Source of the DNA: Parvimonas sp. oral taxon 393 str. F0440
GTDB lineage: Bacteria > Bacillota > Clostridia > Tissierellales > Peptoniphilaceae
Assembly: GCA_000223315.2 (NCBI GenBank)
Contig: AFUS01000005.1
Location: forward strand, 372,001-436,000
Length of the DNA: 64,000 bases
Direction of reading: 5' to 3'
Shown here: piece by piece, positions 18,910 through 27,574 of the stretch
Position numbering within the stretch: position 1 is the first letter of the stretch
How the letters are laid out: every line of letters begins with the position of its first letter
Notes under the pieces: model-generated
What the model saw: the letters and a program-made list of their open reading frames with translations, nothing else
Databases searched by the model: none
Told to the model about the DNA's origin: nothing
Made by a program: the position numbers and the translations under genes

Positions 18910-19443
18910 ATGATTAAACAAATTGAATTAAACTTAGAAACTATCGAATCCATGTTATACTTATGGACTGCATTAGCTGAAAAAGAAAAAGTTGCTGAAA
19001 GCTTTTTTGTTGATGTTGCTAAACAATACCCACTACAAGCTATTAAAACTAACGATTTCAATGAAGAATCAGTTAGAAGAGTTTTATCTGCTATTCAAAA
19101 CAGAGAATTACTTTCTACAGCTACTAAAGAAGAAAAAAGATTTTGGAATAACAATATGTGGATGATGGAAGACCTTGAGCTTCCACAACTTATGGCAAAA
19201 CCTATAAAAGTTCTTAATGTAAATCATCTTATTGATGAATTAAACAAAGAATTTCCAAATAATGATAAAGAGATTTTAAAAGTATATATTGCTCCATTAC
19301 ATTTGGATGATTACTATATAGTTGACGGAAATTTAATTATCAACTTCTTTAGAATTATGTTACCGGATGGAGAAAATGCATTTATTGATGGAAAACCAAT
19401 TGATGAATATATTCTTGAAAAACTAAGAGAAGTTTTAAAATAA
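18910..19443 (+). CDS. Uncharacterised 177-residue protein
   Basis: I do not recognise this protein. It is acidic and soluble-looking, with no signal peptide, membrane segment or cysteine motif. The N-terminal half is predicted mostly helical and the C-terminal half has short hydrophobic strands (EILKVYIAPLHLDDYYIVDGNLIINFFRI). Codon use matches the surroundings. A GGAGG site sits seven bases before the ATG and a strong terminator follows, so it is a genuine single-gene unit. Confidence 0.75.
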   Translation: MIKQIELNLETIESMLYLWTALAEKEKVAESFFVDVAKQYPLQAIKTNDFNEESVRRVLSAIQNRELLSTATKEEKRFWNNNMWMMEDLELPQLMAKPIKVLNVNHLIDELNKEFPNNDKEILKVYIAPLHLDDYYIVDGNLIINFFRIMLPDGENAFIDGKPIDEYILEKLREVLK

Positions 19444-19495
19444 TTCTTAAATGATTAATATTAGATTTTCATAATACAAATAAATTAATTACTTT

Positions 19496-19535
19496 AAGGA
19501 ATGTGACCTGTAATTATCAGGAAACATTCCTTTTT
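19496..19535 (+). terminator. Terminator of the uncharacterised gene
   Basis: AAGGAATGT pairs with ACATTCCTT, and inside it CCTG pairs with CAGG around TAATTAT, separated by an opposed GA and AA. Five T follow. The rest of 19444-19802 is AT-rich and shows nothing I can call. Confidence 0.85.
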
Positions 19536-19802
19536 AATTATCTGCAATTATTCTAATGTTATAGCGATTAATATGATCTATTACCATTTTATCAATATTT
19601 AAAGAATTTTTTTAGTCCAATATTTCCTATTTCTATATTTTAAAAACTATTAAAAATTTATAATATTTATAATAAAAAACTATTGTTATAATATCATTTT
19701 TTAGGTTACTTATTATTTTATCTTAATATATAATATATTTAAAAACTTATAATTTTTATCATTTTTGATAATAATTATCTTTTATTTATTATAATTTTAT
19801 GT

Positions 19803-19830
19803 TACAATGTAATTGTGAGGTTTCTCACAA
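19803..19830 (+). promoter_or_regulatory. Possible -10 box with adjacent operator-like inverted repeat before pepC
   Basis: TACAAT (19803-19808) is a plausible -10 box with a weak -35. Five bases later TTGTGAG-GTTT-CTCACAA forms a perfect 7-bp inverted repeat at the expected transcription start, 11 bases before the ribosome site. It could be an operator or a leader hairpin. Confidence 0.45.
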
Positions 19831-19857
19831 AAAAATTTTTTAAGGAGAGTGATACAA

Positions 19858-21195
19858 ATGGCATTAACAAATGAAGTTCTTAAGTCATTTAAAGAAAGAT
19901 TTAATTCTTGTAAAACAAATAAGGTTGTAGCTGCAAGTGTTTCAAAAGTCGGTATAAATGAAGCATCTACAAATCATGAAGTCTATAAGAGACACGATTT
20001 TCAATTTTCCGATATTACAAAAAAAGGTGAAATAACAAACCAAAAATCAAGTGGTAGATGTTGGATGTTCTCTGCATTAAATGTTGCCAGAGTTTCTACT
20101 ATGGAAAAATTAAACTTAAAGACTATGGAATATTCTCAAACATATACTCTATTTTGGGATAAACTTGAAAAAGCAAACTTCTTTTTAGAAAGTATAATTG
20201 AAACGTTAGACGAAAAAACAGATTCAAGAGTTGTTTCTCATCTTTTAACTGCTCCTGTGCAAGATGGCGGTCAATGGGATATGTTTAAAGGTCTTTTAGA
20301 AAAATATGGTGTTGTTCCTAAAGGAATCATGCCTGAAACATTCCACTCTTCAAACACAAGAGATATGGAAGCAATACTAACTAAATATCTTAGAAAAGCT
20401 GCTTGTGATATGAGAAGACTTCATAAAGCAGGCAAATCTTTAAAAGAAATTGAAGATTTAAAAAATGAAACTCTTTACGCAGTTTACAATATTTTAACTA
20501 AATGTTTAGGAGAAGTTCCTGAAACTTTTACCTATGAATACAGAGATAAAGACGAAAAATTCCACAGAATATCAAATATTACTCCTAAAGAATTTTTCGA
20601 CAAGTATGTTGGTTGGAATTTAAAAGATAAAGTAAGCTTAATCAATGCTCCAACCGATGACAAACCTTACGGAAAAGTTTACACTGTAAAATTCTTAGGA
20701 ACAATTAAAGAAGCAGACAAAATAAAATACGTAAATGTTCCTATAGAAGTATTGAAAGAAAGTGCTATAAAATCAATTAAAGCCGGAGAACCTGTATGGT
20801 TTGGCTGTGATGTAATTAAGTTTTTAGAAAAACAAAAAGGAATTATGGACTTAGATATGTTCATATATGATGACATATTCCCTACTTTAGAAAACTTTAC
20901 AAAAGCTGAAAGACTTGATTATCATGAAAGTGTATTAACTCATGCAATGGTATTTACAGGAGTAAATCTTGATGAAAATGGAAAACCATTAGAATGGCAA
21001 GTTGAAAACTCTTGGGGAGATACAGTTGGAGATAAAGGTATTTTTTCAATGTCTGATGAATGGTTCGACGAATACAACTATGAAGTAATGGTTGACAAAA
21101 AATACGTTGATGAAAAATGGTTAAAAGCTCTTGACGAAGAAATTGTAGAACTTGAACCATGGGATCCATTTGGTGCATTGGCAAGATTAAAATAA
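19858..21195 (+). CDS. pepC: Aminopeptidase C (C1 family, bleomycin hydrolase type)
   Basis: This 445-residue cytosolic cysteine aminopeptidase has all three catalytic residues: Cys in SSGRCWMFSALN (about residue 69), His in LTHAMVFTGVN (about 365) and Asn in VENSWGDT (about 386). I use the ATG at 19858, ten bases after AAGGAG; the in-frame GTG at 19849 touches the ribosome site and is implausible. It trims N-terminal residues from peptides. The frame is intact and length is typical. Confidence 0.95.
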   Translation: MALTNEVLKSFKERFNSCKTNKVVAASVSKVGINEASTNHEVYKRHDFQFSDITKKGEITNQKSSGRCWMFSALNVARVSTMEKLNLKTMEYSQTYTLFWDKLEKANFFLESIIETLDEKTDSRVVSHLLTAPVQDGGQWDMFKGLLEKYGVVPKGIMPETFHSSNTRDMEAILTKYLRKAACDMRRLHKAGKSLKEIEDLKNETLYAVYNILTKCLGEVPETFTYEYRDKDEKFHRISNITPKEFFDKYVGWNLKDKVSLINAPTDDKPYGKVYTVKFLGTIKEADKIKYVNVPIEVLKESAIKSIKAGEPVWFGCDVIKFLEKQKGIMDLDMFIYDDIFPTLENFTKAERLDYHESVLTHAMVFTGVNLDENGKPLEWQVENSWGDTVGDKGIFSMSDEWFDEYNYEVMVDKKYVDEKWLKALDEEIVELEPWDPFGALARLK

Positions 21196-21230
21196 TTTAA
21201 AAATTGTACAAAAAATATATATAGTACAAA

Positions 21231-21260
21231 AAAAGGAAGTGTTCAAAAACACTTCCTTTT
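21231..21260. terminator. Bidirectional terminator between pepC and the SpoU methyltransferase gene
   Basis: A perfect 13-bp stem AAAAGGAAGTGTT/AACACTTCCTTTT with loop CAAA and T-tracts on both strands. The last codons of the methyltransferase gene lie inside the stem. Confidence 0.92.
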
Positions 21261-22015
21261 ATTTTTATATATTTTATACATTATTATTGCAGCTGCTATT
21301 GATACATTTAAAGACTCCATTGAATTATCCATATCTATTTTTAAATGTTCATTTGAAATTTTAAGCATTTCATCTGAAACACCATTTGCTTCATTTCCCA
21401 TAACAACAATATTTTTTCATCAAAATTAAATTCTTCCAAAAATTTTGAATTTTCACTTAAAGTTGTAGAAATTATTCTATAACCATCTTTTTGAAGTTCT
21501 TTTACTCTATCAATATCACAATTTATAATATTCGTTCTAAATAATGCACCCATAGTTGCCCTTAAAACTTTAGAATTATATTTGTCTACACAATTTATAG
21601 TCAATATATCCTTAATTCCAAAAGCATTTGCAGTTCTAACTATTGTTCCAAAATTTCCCGGATCACTTACATTTTCTAAACAAATTATATTTTTAGAAGA
21701 AATATTTTTATCCTCAATATAATTTACAACAGTAATAACTCCTTCTGAATTTGTAAGTTCAGTTAAATTCTTAAATAATTTTTCAGATAAGATTATAACT
21801 TTATCTAAATATTTTTCATTAAAATCAAAGTTTTCAATAAATTTTTCAGTACAAATTATATTTTCAATATTTAGATTTTCGTTTATTGCTTCTAATAAAA
21901 GTTTTTTGCCCTCTAATAAAAATAATTTGTATTTATCTCTATTCTTTTTCAAATACAGACTTTTAAATAATTTGTACTTTTTATTTTCTTTACTATCTAT
22001 TATTTTAAATTCCAT
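21243..22015 (-). CDS. SpoU-family RNA 2'-O-methyltransferase (frame broken by one missing base)
   Basis: The protein begins MEFKIIDSKENKKYKLFKSL, an N-terminal substrate-binding domain, and continues with the SPOUT fold: LENVSDPGNFGTIVRTANAFG, then VVMGNEANGVSDEML and SMESLNVSIAAAIIMY. The last two appear only after adding one A to the run at 21412-21417. The rejoined protein is about 257 residues and ends at a TGA within the terminator stem. It resembles TrmH/RlmB enzymes that methylate ribose in rRNA or tRNA; the exact site cannot be told. The ATG lies two bases past the ktrA stop, with a poor ribosome site, so translation is probably coupled. Confidence 0.88.
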
Positions 22016-22016
22016 C

Positions 22017-22658
22017 CTATACCAACTTACCAATTCGGTCATTTCTTCCTGCAACAAGAAGAATATCACTATCCTTTATAACATAGTCCGCTCCGACATT
22101 TATCTCCAAACCATCCTTATTTTTTATTGCGACAATATTTACATGATGTTTGTTTCTAATTTCAGATTCCTTTATTGATCTTCCAATCCAATCAGCAATC
22201 GGTGAAATTTCAACAAGAGAATACTCATCAGACAAATTAATGGAATCTAAAATATTTGAATTACTAATAGTATTTGCTACTCTTATTCCCATATCTCTTT
22301 CAGGAATAATAACTCTATCAGCTCCTATTTTCTTAAGAACCATAGCCTGAACGCTATCAGTAGCCTTGGCAATAATTTTTGGAATACCAAGTTCTCTAGC
22401 TTCAACAGTTGCAATAATTGAAGTTTTGTAATCAGAACCTATTGCAACAACACAAATATCAAAATTTGTAAGCCCTAATTCCTTTAAACTTCCATCAACA
22501 CTAACATCGCAAACTATGGCATGAGTAACCTTATTCGCAATGGAATTTATAATCTCCTCATCTTTATCTACTACCATTACTTCATTTCCAAGTCTTTCTA
22601 AGGTGATGGCTAAACTCATTCCGAATCTTCCACAACCTAAAACAACAATTTGTTTCAT
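22017..22658 (-). CDS. ktrA: Potassium uptake regulatory subunit KtrA (TrkA type)
   Basis: This 213-residue protein has an RCK_N Rossmann domain (VVLGCGRFGMSLA, then the acidic VVDKDEE strand end) and an RCK_C domain from about residue 135. It forms a cytosolic ring under the KtrB channel and gates it by nucleotide; in Firmicutes the RCK_C domain often binds c-di-AMP, of interest since two DarA genes lie in this window. It follows ktrB by eight bases. The frame is intact. Confidence 0.93.
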   Translation of the reverse strand: MKQIVVLGCGRFGMSLAITLERLGNEVMVVDKDEEIINSIANKVTHAIVCDVSVDGSLKELGLTNFDICVVAIGSDYKTSIIATVEARELGIPKIIAKATDSVQAMVLKKIGADRVIIPERDMGIRVANTISNSNILDSINLSDEYSLVEISPIADWIGRSIKESEIRNKHHVNIVAIKNKDGLEINVGADYVIKDSDILLVAGRNDRIGKLV

Positions 22659-22666
22659 AATATCTC

Positions 22667-24015
22667 CTATCCAACAATAACATTTCCATTTGAATACTTA
22701 AATTTCTTCTTATTGACTTTTTTATAAAAAGAAAAATAATTGTAAGAGGTCCTACCCTTCCAATAAACATCAATATAATTATAATCATTTTTGTAATATC
22801 TTTCAAATGCGGAGTTAAATCCTTACTAAGACCAACGGTTGCAAAAGCTGAAACCGTTTCAAAAAGCAAGTCTATAAAACGATAATCTTCTATTAAAGTT
22901 AAAACAAAAACTACAGCATTGACCAATAATATAGATATAACAAAAATACCTATTGCCCTTTTAACTAAAGAAAAAGAAATTCTCCTTTTAAAAACCTCTA
23001 TCTCATTATTATTTTGAATAAAAGAAATAGTAGTTACAATTAATAAAAATATTGTGGTAGTCTTTATCCCACCTGCTGTACTTGCGGGTGAACCCCCTAT
23101 AAACATCAAAAATATACTTAAAATCGTTGAAGATTCAGTAAACCCTGTTTGATTTATAGAAGCAAATCCCGCCGTTCTGGTAGTTACAGACTGAAAAAAC
23201 GAATTTATTATTTTATCAAAAAGGTTAAAGCTTTTCAAAGTCTTTACATTGGAATATTCTAAAATAAAAAATGCAATTGTCCCAAATATAAGTAAACCTA
23301 AAGTCATTACCAAAACAATCTTAGTATGCAAAGAATATTTTCTATAGTTTAATTTATAATTATTTATATCAATATATACATTAAATCCAAGTCCCCCTAA
23401 AATTATCAAAAAAGAAATAACTAGAAGTAAATATGGATTTGTATTAAAACTTTCCAAACTATTTTCACCCAAAATATCAAAACCGGCATTACAAAAAGCT
23501 GATATGGAATGAAAAATAGAATAGAAAATTCCCTTTAAACCTAGCTTTGGAACAAATGTAAAACAGAGCAAAAATGCTCCCAATCCTTCTATTATAAAAG
23601 TTGAAAAAATCACATATCTTATAAGCCTTACCATTCCTGTAAGTCTTGTTGTCCCCATCTGTTCCTGAATTACAAGCCTATCTTTCAAAGTTATCTTTTC
23701 ACCTAAAATCATTGCTACCATGGTAGCCATTGTCATAAAACCCAAGCCTCCGGCTTGAATTAAGAGCATTATAATAAATTTCCCAATATAATTAAATTCG
23801 TTGGTGATATTTATGGTCGATAACCCTGTTACACAAACAGATGAAGTTGATATAAATACACAATCTAAAAAATTTGTAAAATTTAGGTTTTTAGATGAAA
23901 AAGGTAAAAACAAAAGAATTGATCCAACGGTTATAATTAGAAAAAACCCTAAAGTTAAAACCGCAGGTGGATTTGTTTCAAGCTTATCTTTTAGCTGTTT
24001 TATAAAATCTTTCAA
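22667..24015 (-). CDS. ktrB: Potassium uptake membrane subunit KtrB (frame broken by one missing base, TTG start)
   Basis: This membrane protein has the four repeated M1-P-M2 units of the Trk/Ktr family, seen in SVCVTGLSTI, SAFCNAGFD, TRTAGFASI and SAFATVGLS. The start is TTG at 24015, five bases after GGAGG; upstream codons run into repeat DNA and are not used. The frame fails at the T-run 22718-22723; one more base gives the normal ending NGNVIVG and a stop at 22667. Rejoined length is about 449 residues. With KtrA it takes up potassium, driven by sodium in known examples. Confidence 0.93.
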
Positions 24016-24033
24016 TATAACCTCCAATAAGAA

Positions 24034-24163
24034 CCCCACCCTTCCACGATGCTTTGCATCGGGTGAGTACCCGGGAACCTTGTTGCTTCGCAATAACAAC
24101 CCCACCCTTCCACGATGCTTTGCATCGGGTGGGTACCCGGGAACCTTGTTGCTTCACAATAAA
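24034..24163. repeat. Two tandem GC-rich 66-base repeats
   Basis: Copies at 24034-24099 and 24100-24163 are nearly identical, differing at about two positions. Each contains three short palindromes: CGATGC-TTT-GCATCG, GGTACCCGGGAACC (imperfect in copy 1) and TTGC-TTC-GCAA. GC content is far above the surroundings. They lie between the ktrB ribosome site and the rplT terminator. No coding function is visible. Confidence 0.85.
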
Positions 24164-24186
24164 AAATCCCTTCAATTATGAAGGGA
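24161..24186 (-). terminator. Terminator of infC-rpmI-rplT
   Basis: TCCCTTCA pairs with TGAAGGGA around ATTA, followed by TTTTTT on the minus strand, eight bases past the rplT stop. Confidence 0.9.
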
Positions 24187-24193
24187 CATCTCT

Positions 24194-24538
24194 CTATCTT
24201 ACTAATTCAACTAATTTTTTGAATCCTTCAGGATCATTTATAGCCATTTCAGAAAGCATTTTTCTATTCATATTAATATTATTTTTCTTAAGTCCATACA
24301 TAAATTTGCTATAACTTAAACCATATTGTCTTGTTCCGGCATTAATTCTTGCAATCCATAAGCTTCTGAAATCTCTTTTCTTTCTCTTTCTTCCGATGAA
24401 TGCATAAGTCATTGATTTCATAATTGCTTGGTTAGCAACTTTGAATAATTTAGACTTCGCACCATAATAACCTTTAGCTTGTTTTAATACTTTTCTATGT
24501 TTTTTTCTTGCATTTAAACTACGTTTTATTCTTGCCAT
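24194..24538 (-). CDS. rplT: 50S ribosomal protein L20
   Basis: This 114-residue basic protein starts [20 protein letters not shown] and has the conserved [14 protein letters not shown] core. L20 binds 23S rRNA early in 50S assembly and in Firmicutes and E. coli represses its own operon. It is last in infC-rpmI-rplT. Length and frame are normal. Confidence 0.97.
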   Translation of the reverse strand: MARIKRSLNARKKHRKVLKQAKGYYGAKSKLFKVANQAIMKSMTYAFIGRKRKKRDFRSLWIARINAGTRQYGLSYSKFMYGLKKNNINMNRKMLSEMAINDPEGFKKLVELVR

Positions 24539-24556
24539 TACTCTTTACCTCCATAA

Positions 24557-24748
24557 TTAAGGAATCATATTATTGATTCTTTTTTGATCTCCACTGCTGA
24601 TAACTGCTGATTTTCTTAAATTTCTAATTCTCTTTGGTGATTTTTTACTTGTTAAATGGCTCTTATATGCCTTAAATCTCTTAATTTTTCCAGTACCAGT
24701 TCTCTTGAATCTCTTAGCTGACGCTCTATGTGTTTTCATTTTAGCCAT
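24557..24748 (-). CDS. rpmI: 50S ribosomal protein L35
   Basis: This 63-residue protein has the L35 signature: [20 protein letters not shown], then [20 protein letters not shown]. It is the middle gene of infC-rpmI-rplT, with an AGGAGG site. The frame is intact. Confidence 0.97.
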   Translation of the reverse strand: MAKMKTHRASAKRFKRTGTGKIKRFKAYKSHLTSKKSPKRIRNLRKSAVISSGDQKRINNMIP

Positions 24749-24763
24749 ACCTAAAACCTCCTA

Positions 24764-25275
24764 TTAATCTTGTTTTGGTGATAAAAACATTGTCATATTT
24801 CTACCTTCCATTACGGAATCTTTTTCTACATTTCCAAATTCTTCAGTAAGTTCCTTAAATTGATTTAAAACGACCTTACCAATATCAGTATGTCCCAATT
24901 CTCTACCTCTGAATCTTACAGAAACTTTTACCTTATCTCCGGCTTTTAAGAAGTTATTTGCATGTTTTGCCTTAACTTCTATATCATGCTTGTCAATACT
25001 CGGAGTAAGTCTAATTTCTTTAACATTCATAACTTTTTGTTTTTTCTTGACTCTTTTTCTTTCTTTAATGAATCATATCTATATTTTCCATAATCTAAAA
25101 TTTTGCAAACAGGTGGATTAGCATTAGGAGAAATATTTACAAGATCCAATTTCTTTTCATTTGCCATTTCCAATGCTCTTGAAATTGGAACAACTCCAAT
25201 TTGATTACCTTCTGCATCAATTAATCTAACATCTTTTGCTCTAATCTCTTCATTAATTAAAAGCTCTTTTATAAT
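24764..25275 (-). CDS. infC: Translation initiation factor IF-3 (frame broken by one missing base, non-AUG start)
   Basis: The N-terminal part reads LLINEEIRAKDVRLIDAEG and DYGKYRYDSLKKEKESRK; the C-terminal part reads VKEIRLTPSIDKHD and FRGRELGH, the two domains of IF3. One extra A in the run at 25040-25045 joins them into about 170 residues. No ATG, GTG or TTG fits the start. ATT at 25275 or ATA at 25272 follow GGAGG by four and seven bases. A rare AUU start is the classic infC autoregulatory feature, since IF3 rejects such codons. It is essential, so the frame break is probably an error. Confidence 0.92.
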
Positions 25276-25286
25276 AACACCTCCAC

Positions 25287-25405
25287 AAAAAAAACGGCGA
25301 GTAAACACCCGCCATAATAATTACAAAACTTAAATTATTAACATAAACCTGAAACAAAATAGTAACAAGGTGAGAGCGAGTACTCTACTTCATTCATCAT
25401 ATTAC
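25287..25405 (-). promoter_or_regulatory. Leader attenuator of the infC-rpmI-rplT operon (L20-leader-like)
   Basis: The minus-strand leader ends in a terminator, GGCGGGT-GTTT-ACTCGCC followed by G and eight T (25313-25287), just before the infC ribosome site. Further upstream, ACTCGC (25381-25376) can pair with GCGGGT, the 5' arm of that terminator, and would then act as antiterminator. This is the layout of Firmicute L20 leaders; I have not confirmed family membership. Confidence 0.65.
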
Positions 25406-25411
25406 TTGGAT

Positions 25412-25440
25412 ATTTTACCATATATAAATAAAATAGTCAA
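25412..25440 (-). promoter_or_regulatory. Sigma-A promoter for infC-rpmI-rplT
   Basis: TTGACT (25440-25435) and TAAAAT (25417-25412) are 17 bases apart, with TG one base before the -10 box. Confidence 0.8.
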
Positions 25441-25458
25441 GTAATTTTTAATAATTTT

Positions 25459-26375
25459 TTAGTTTTCTTTTTCAAATAAAAATTTCATATATCCTATAAA
25501 AACATATAGTACAATCAAAGTCGCTAATATTTCTTGGAAATTAACTAATAATTTTAAAGCTGAATTAGCTCCGTATAATTTTGTAACATATCCATTAAAT
25601 AATTTTGTAGCAATTGCACTTATTACAAGTGGGAATGTAAATCCTGAAAACCCAGGAGAAAATTTCAATTTCAGTAATTTTGGTAAATTTACTAAAACTA
25701 CTAAATAGAAAAATAGTGAAAATCCAAACAAAACAGCAGCGAAAGTAAAATTCTTTTCAGGAAAAGCATTCAAATATCCTGCAAGTGCAAGTGAACCAGG
25801 TGCTGATAAAATTGCAAAAGTTGGCTTGGCAGGTTCAGGAATTTCTTTAACTTTAAATACTCTATAACAAACAACAGGTATTAAAATTAAATATGCTACT
25901 AAAGCAAACCAAAAACAAATTTGTCCTAACTTTAATTGTCCTGCAGCTCCTGCAGTAACACTTGCTGTTGCAATACCAACATAAACTATATACCAAGATG
26001 GAAATACTTTTTTATTGAAAAATTAGGTAAAAATTTCAAGCTAAACCAAATCATTAGCAAAGTATGTAATATAACACCAACAAGCCAAACTACTACAGCT
26101 AAAACTGATGAATATGGCTTTGCATAGCTACTAAGCAAAATAGTAGCCATTGTAATTGTTAAAAGAACACTAGCAGCAACCGGATTATCCAAAACGGTTT
26201 TTAATTTAGAATTTAGCACAACAATTTTTAAAACAAAAATAATATATAAGATAAGTGCTACTCCACCTATACATAATCTTACAACATTACTATAAGATTG
26301 TAACAGATTTCCAAGCGCAAACATTGATAAAATCAAACCTGCAATTGGAATAGGTAATTTTTTCAAAAGATTCAT
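25459..26375 (-). CDS. TDT family (SLAC1/TehA-like) membrane transporter (frame broken by one missing base)
   Basis: The gene begins MNLLKKLPIPIAGLILSMFALGNLL, matching the P-x-G first helix of the tellurite-resistance/dicarboxylate transporter (TDT) family, and has about ten hydrophobic segments. One extra base in the run at 26008-26013 restores the frame (joint reads KKVFPSWYIVYVGIA), giving about 305 residues. TDT members carry anions, dicarboxylates or sulfite; no substrate can be assigned. It lies alone between the DUF169 gene terminator and the infC promoter. Confidence 0.85.
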
Positions 26376-26405
26376 ATAATTCTCCTTTACTAAATTTTTT
26401 AGAAA

Positions 26406-26446
26406 TTATAGTTAGGAATTTCTTTTTAAGAAATTCCTAACTATAA
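26406..26446 (-). terminator. Long perfect hairpin, terminator of the DUF169 gene
   Basis: A 19-bp perfect stem, TTATAGTTAGGAATTTCTT with its complement, around three bases. It starts six bases past the DUF169 stop and is followed by TTTC on the minus strand. The T-run is short, so it may also protect RNA ends. Confidence 0.7.
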
Positions 26447-26451
26447 TAAAT

Positions 26452-27252
26452 TTATTTGTTTATTGGTCCACCTAAATATGTTCCTGTATCATAATTTTTA
26501 TTTAATTCGATTACAGAATCATCCATATGATTCTTTTTCATCTTCTTAATTATTTTTCTCTTGTTCCCATTACGTTCAAATGGATTTGTTGTTTCCATAA
26601 TTCCTTGAACAACATTGTACCAATGTTTCCAAGCCATTCCAATTCCTAATTCATCCGGATGCCAATTTGCCATTAATCTAGTTCCAGGACATAGGAATGT
26701 AATATTAATTGTTCCATGTTCATAAGGAAGAGTTGTAAGATCATGACAAACAGCTTGTAACCCAACAGTTTTCATTTCTGGAGAATATCCATTAAAATAA
26801 GAATATCCATGAACAACTCTCATTATGTTATATGCTTTTTCAATCATAACAACAACATCTGGTTCAACTTTAAAATTTTCTAAAGGCATTATTGCTATAC
26901 CATAAACCTTGTCTTTTAAAAATATCATATCATCAGAAACACTCTTTGATGTCTTAACATCATTATAAATATTTTTACTAAATCTTGCTTCTCCAGATGC
27001 CATCTTTGGTGGTGCTTGATTAAAGCCAAAAGCAACCGCACCGTTTGGGCACCCTTGATGTACCTTTCTTACCTTTATGTTTGAACCTTTAGATGCTAAA
27101 TTAACAGCATTACAATATGTAACTTTACTTTCTCTTTCAGGTACTTCAAAATTTTCATAACTTTCTTCATCGTGAAAAAACTTCACACCTACAACTTTAC
27201 GATTTAAATCTAAATACGAATCGATAAGTTTTACACTTTCTTGAATATCCAT
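26452..27252 (-). CDS. DUF169 family protein
   Basis: This 266-residue soluble protein matches DUF169, a family common in anaerobes and methanogens with no settled function. Visible marks are VVGVKFFHDE at the start, YCNAV and HQGCPNGAVAFGF (a possible cysteine-based site) and CPGTRLMANWHPDELGIG near the end. A strong GGAGG site precedes the ATG. It is a single-gene unit with its own terminator. The frame is intact. Confidence 0.85.
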   Translation of the reverse strand: MDIQESVKLIDSYLDLNRKVVGVKFFHDEESYENFEVPERESKVTYCNAVNLASKGSNIKVRKVHQGCPNGAVAFGFNQAPPKMASGEARFSKNIYNDVKTSKSVSDDMIFLKDKVYGIAIMPLENFKVEPDVVVMIEKAYNIMRVVHGYSYFNGYSPEMKTVGLQAVCHDLTTLPYEHGTINITFLCPGTRLMANWHPDELGIGMAWKHWYNVVQGIMETTNPFERNGNKRKIIKKMKKNHMDDSVIELNKNYDTGTYLGGPINK

Positions 27253-27543
27253 TCAAAACCTCCTATTTAATTTTTATATTTATATTTATATTTGATAAAA
27301 TACTTTGCGAATTAGCAAACAAATATAATCAATATTATATTATCATAGGATTAAGAATAAGTCTAATACTTTTTTTCTATGGATAAACATTATTAATAAT
27401 TTATTTTTATCATAAAAATATTTGCTTGACTTTTAAACATTTAATAACTTTCTGAAAGTATAAAAAAACTTATGATAACAAATTTACCATTTTTATAAAT
27501 ATTTTACATAACATCGATATTTATAGTCCTATTATTTTTATGC
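27253..27543. other. Intergenic stretch upstream of the DUF169 gene
   Basis: This AT-rich stretch holds no gene. The inverted repeat TTTGC-GAATTA-GCAAA at 27304-27319, about 50 bases before the DUF169 ATG, could be an operator; I see no clear promoter. The rest shows nothing I can call. Confidence 0.4.
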
Positions 27544-27574
27544 AAAAAAAGAAATGCTAATAATCGCATTTCTT
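27544..27574 (-). terminator. Terminator of tex
   Basis: AAGAAATGC pairs with GCATTTCTT around eight bases and is followed by five T on the minus strand. It starts in the tex stop codon. Confidence 0.88.

Noticed and set aside
24034-24163. CRISPR array
   Set aside because: The two GC-rich units are directly joined with no spacers, and no cas genes are present. The same applies to the 170-base units at 54901-55251.
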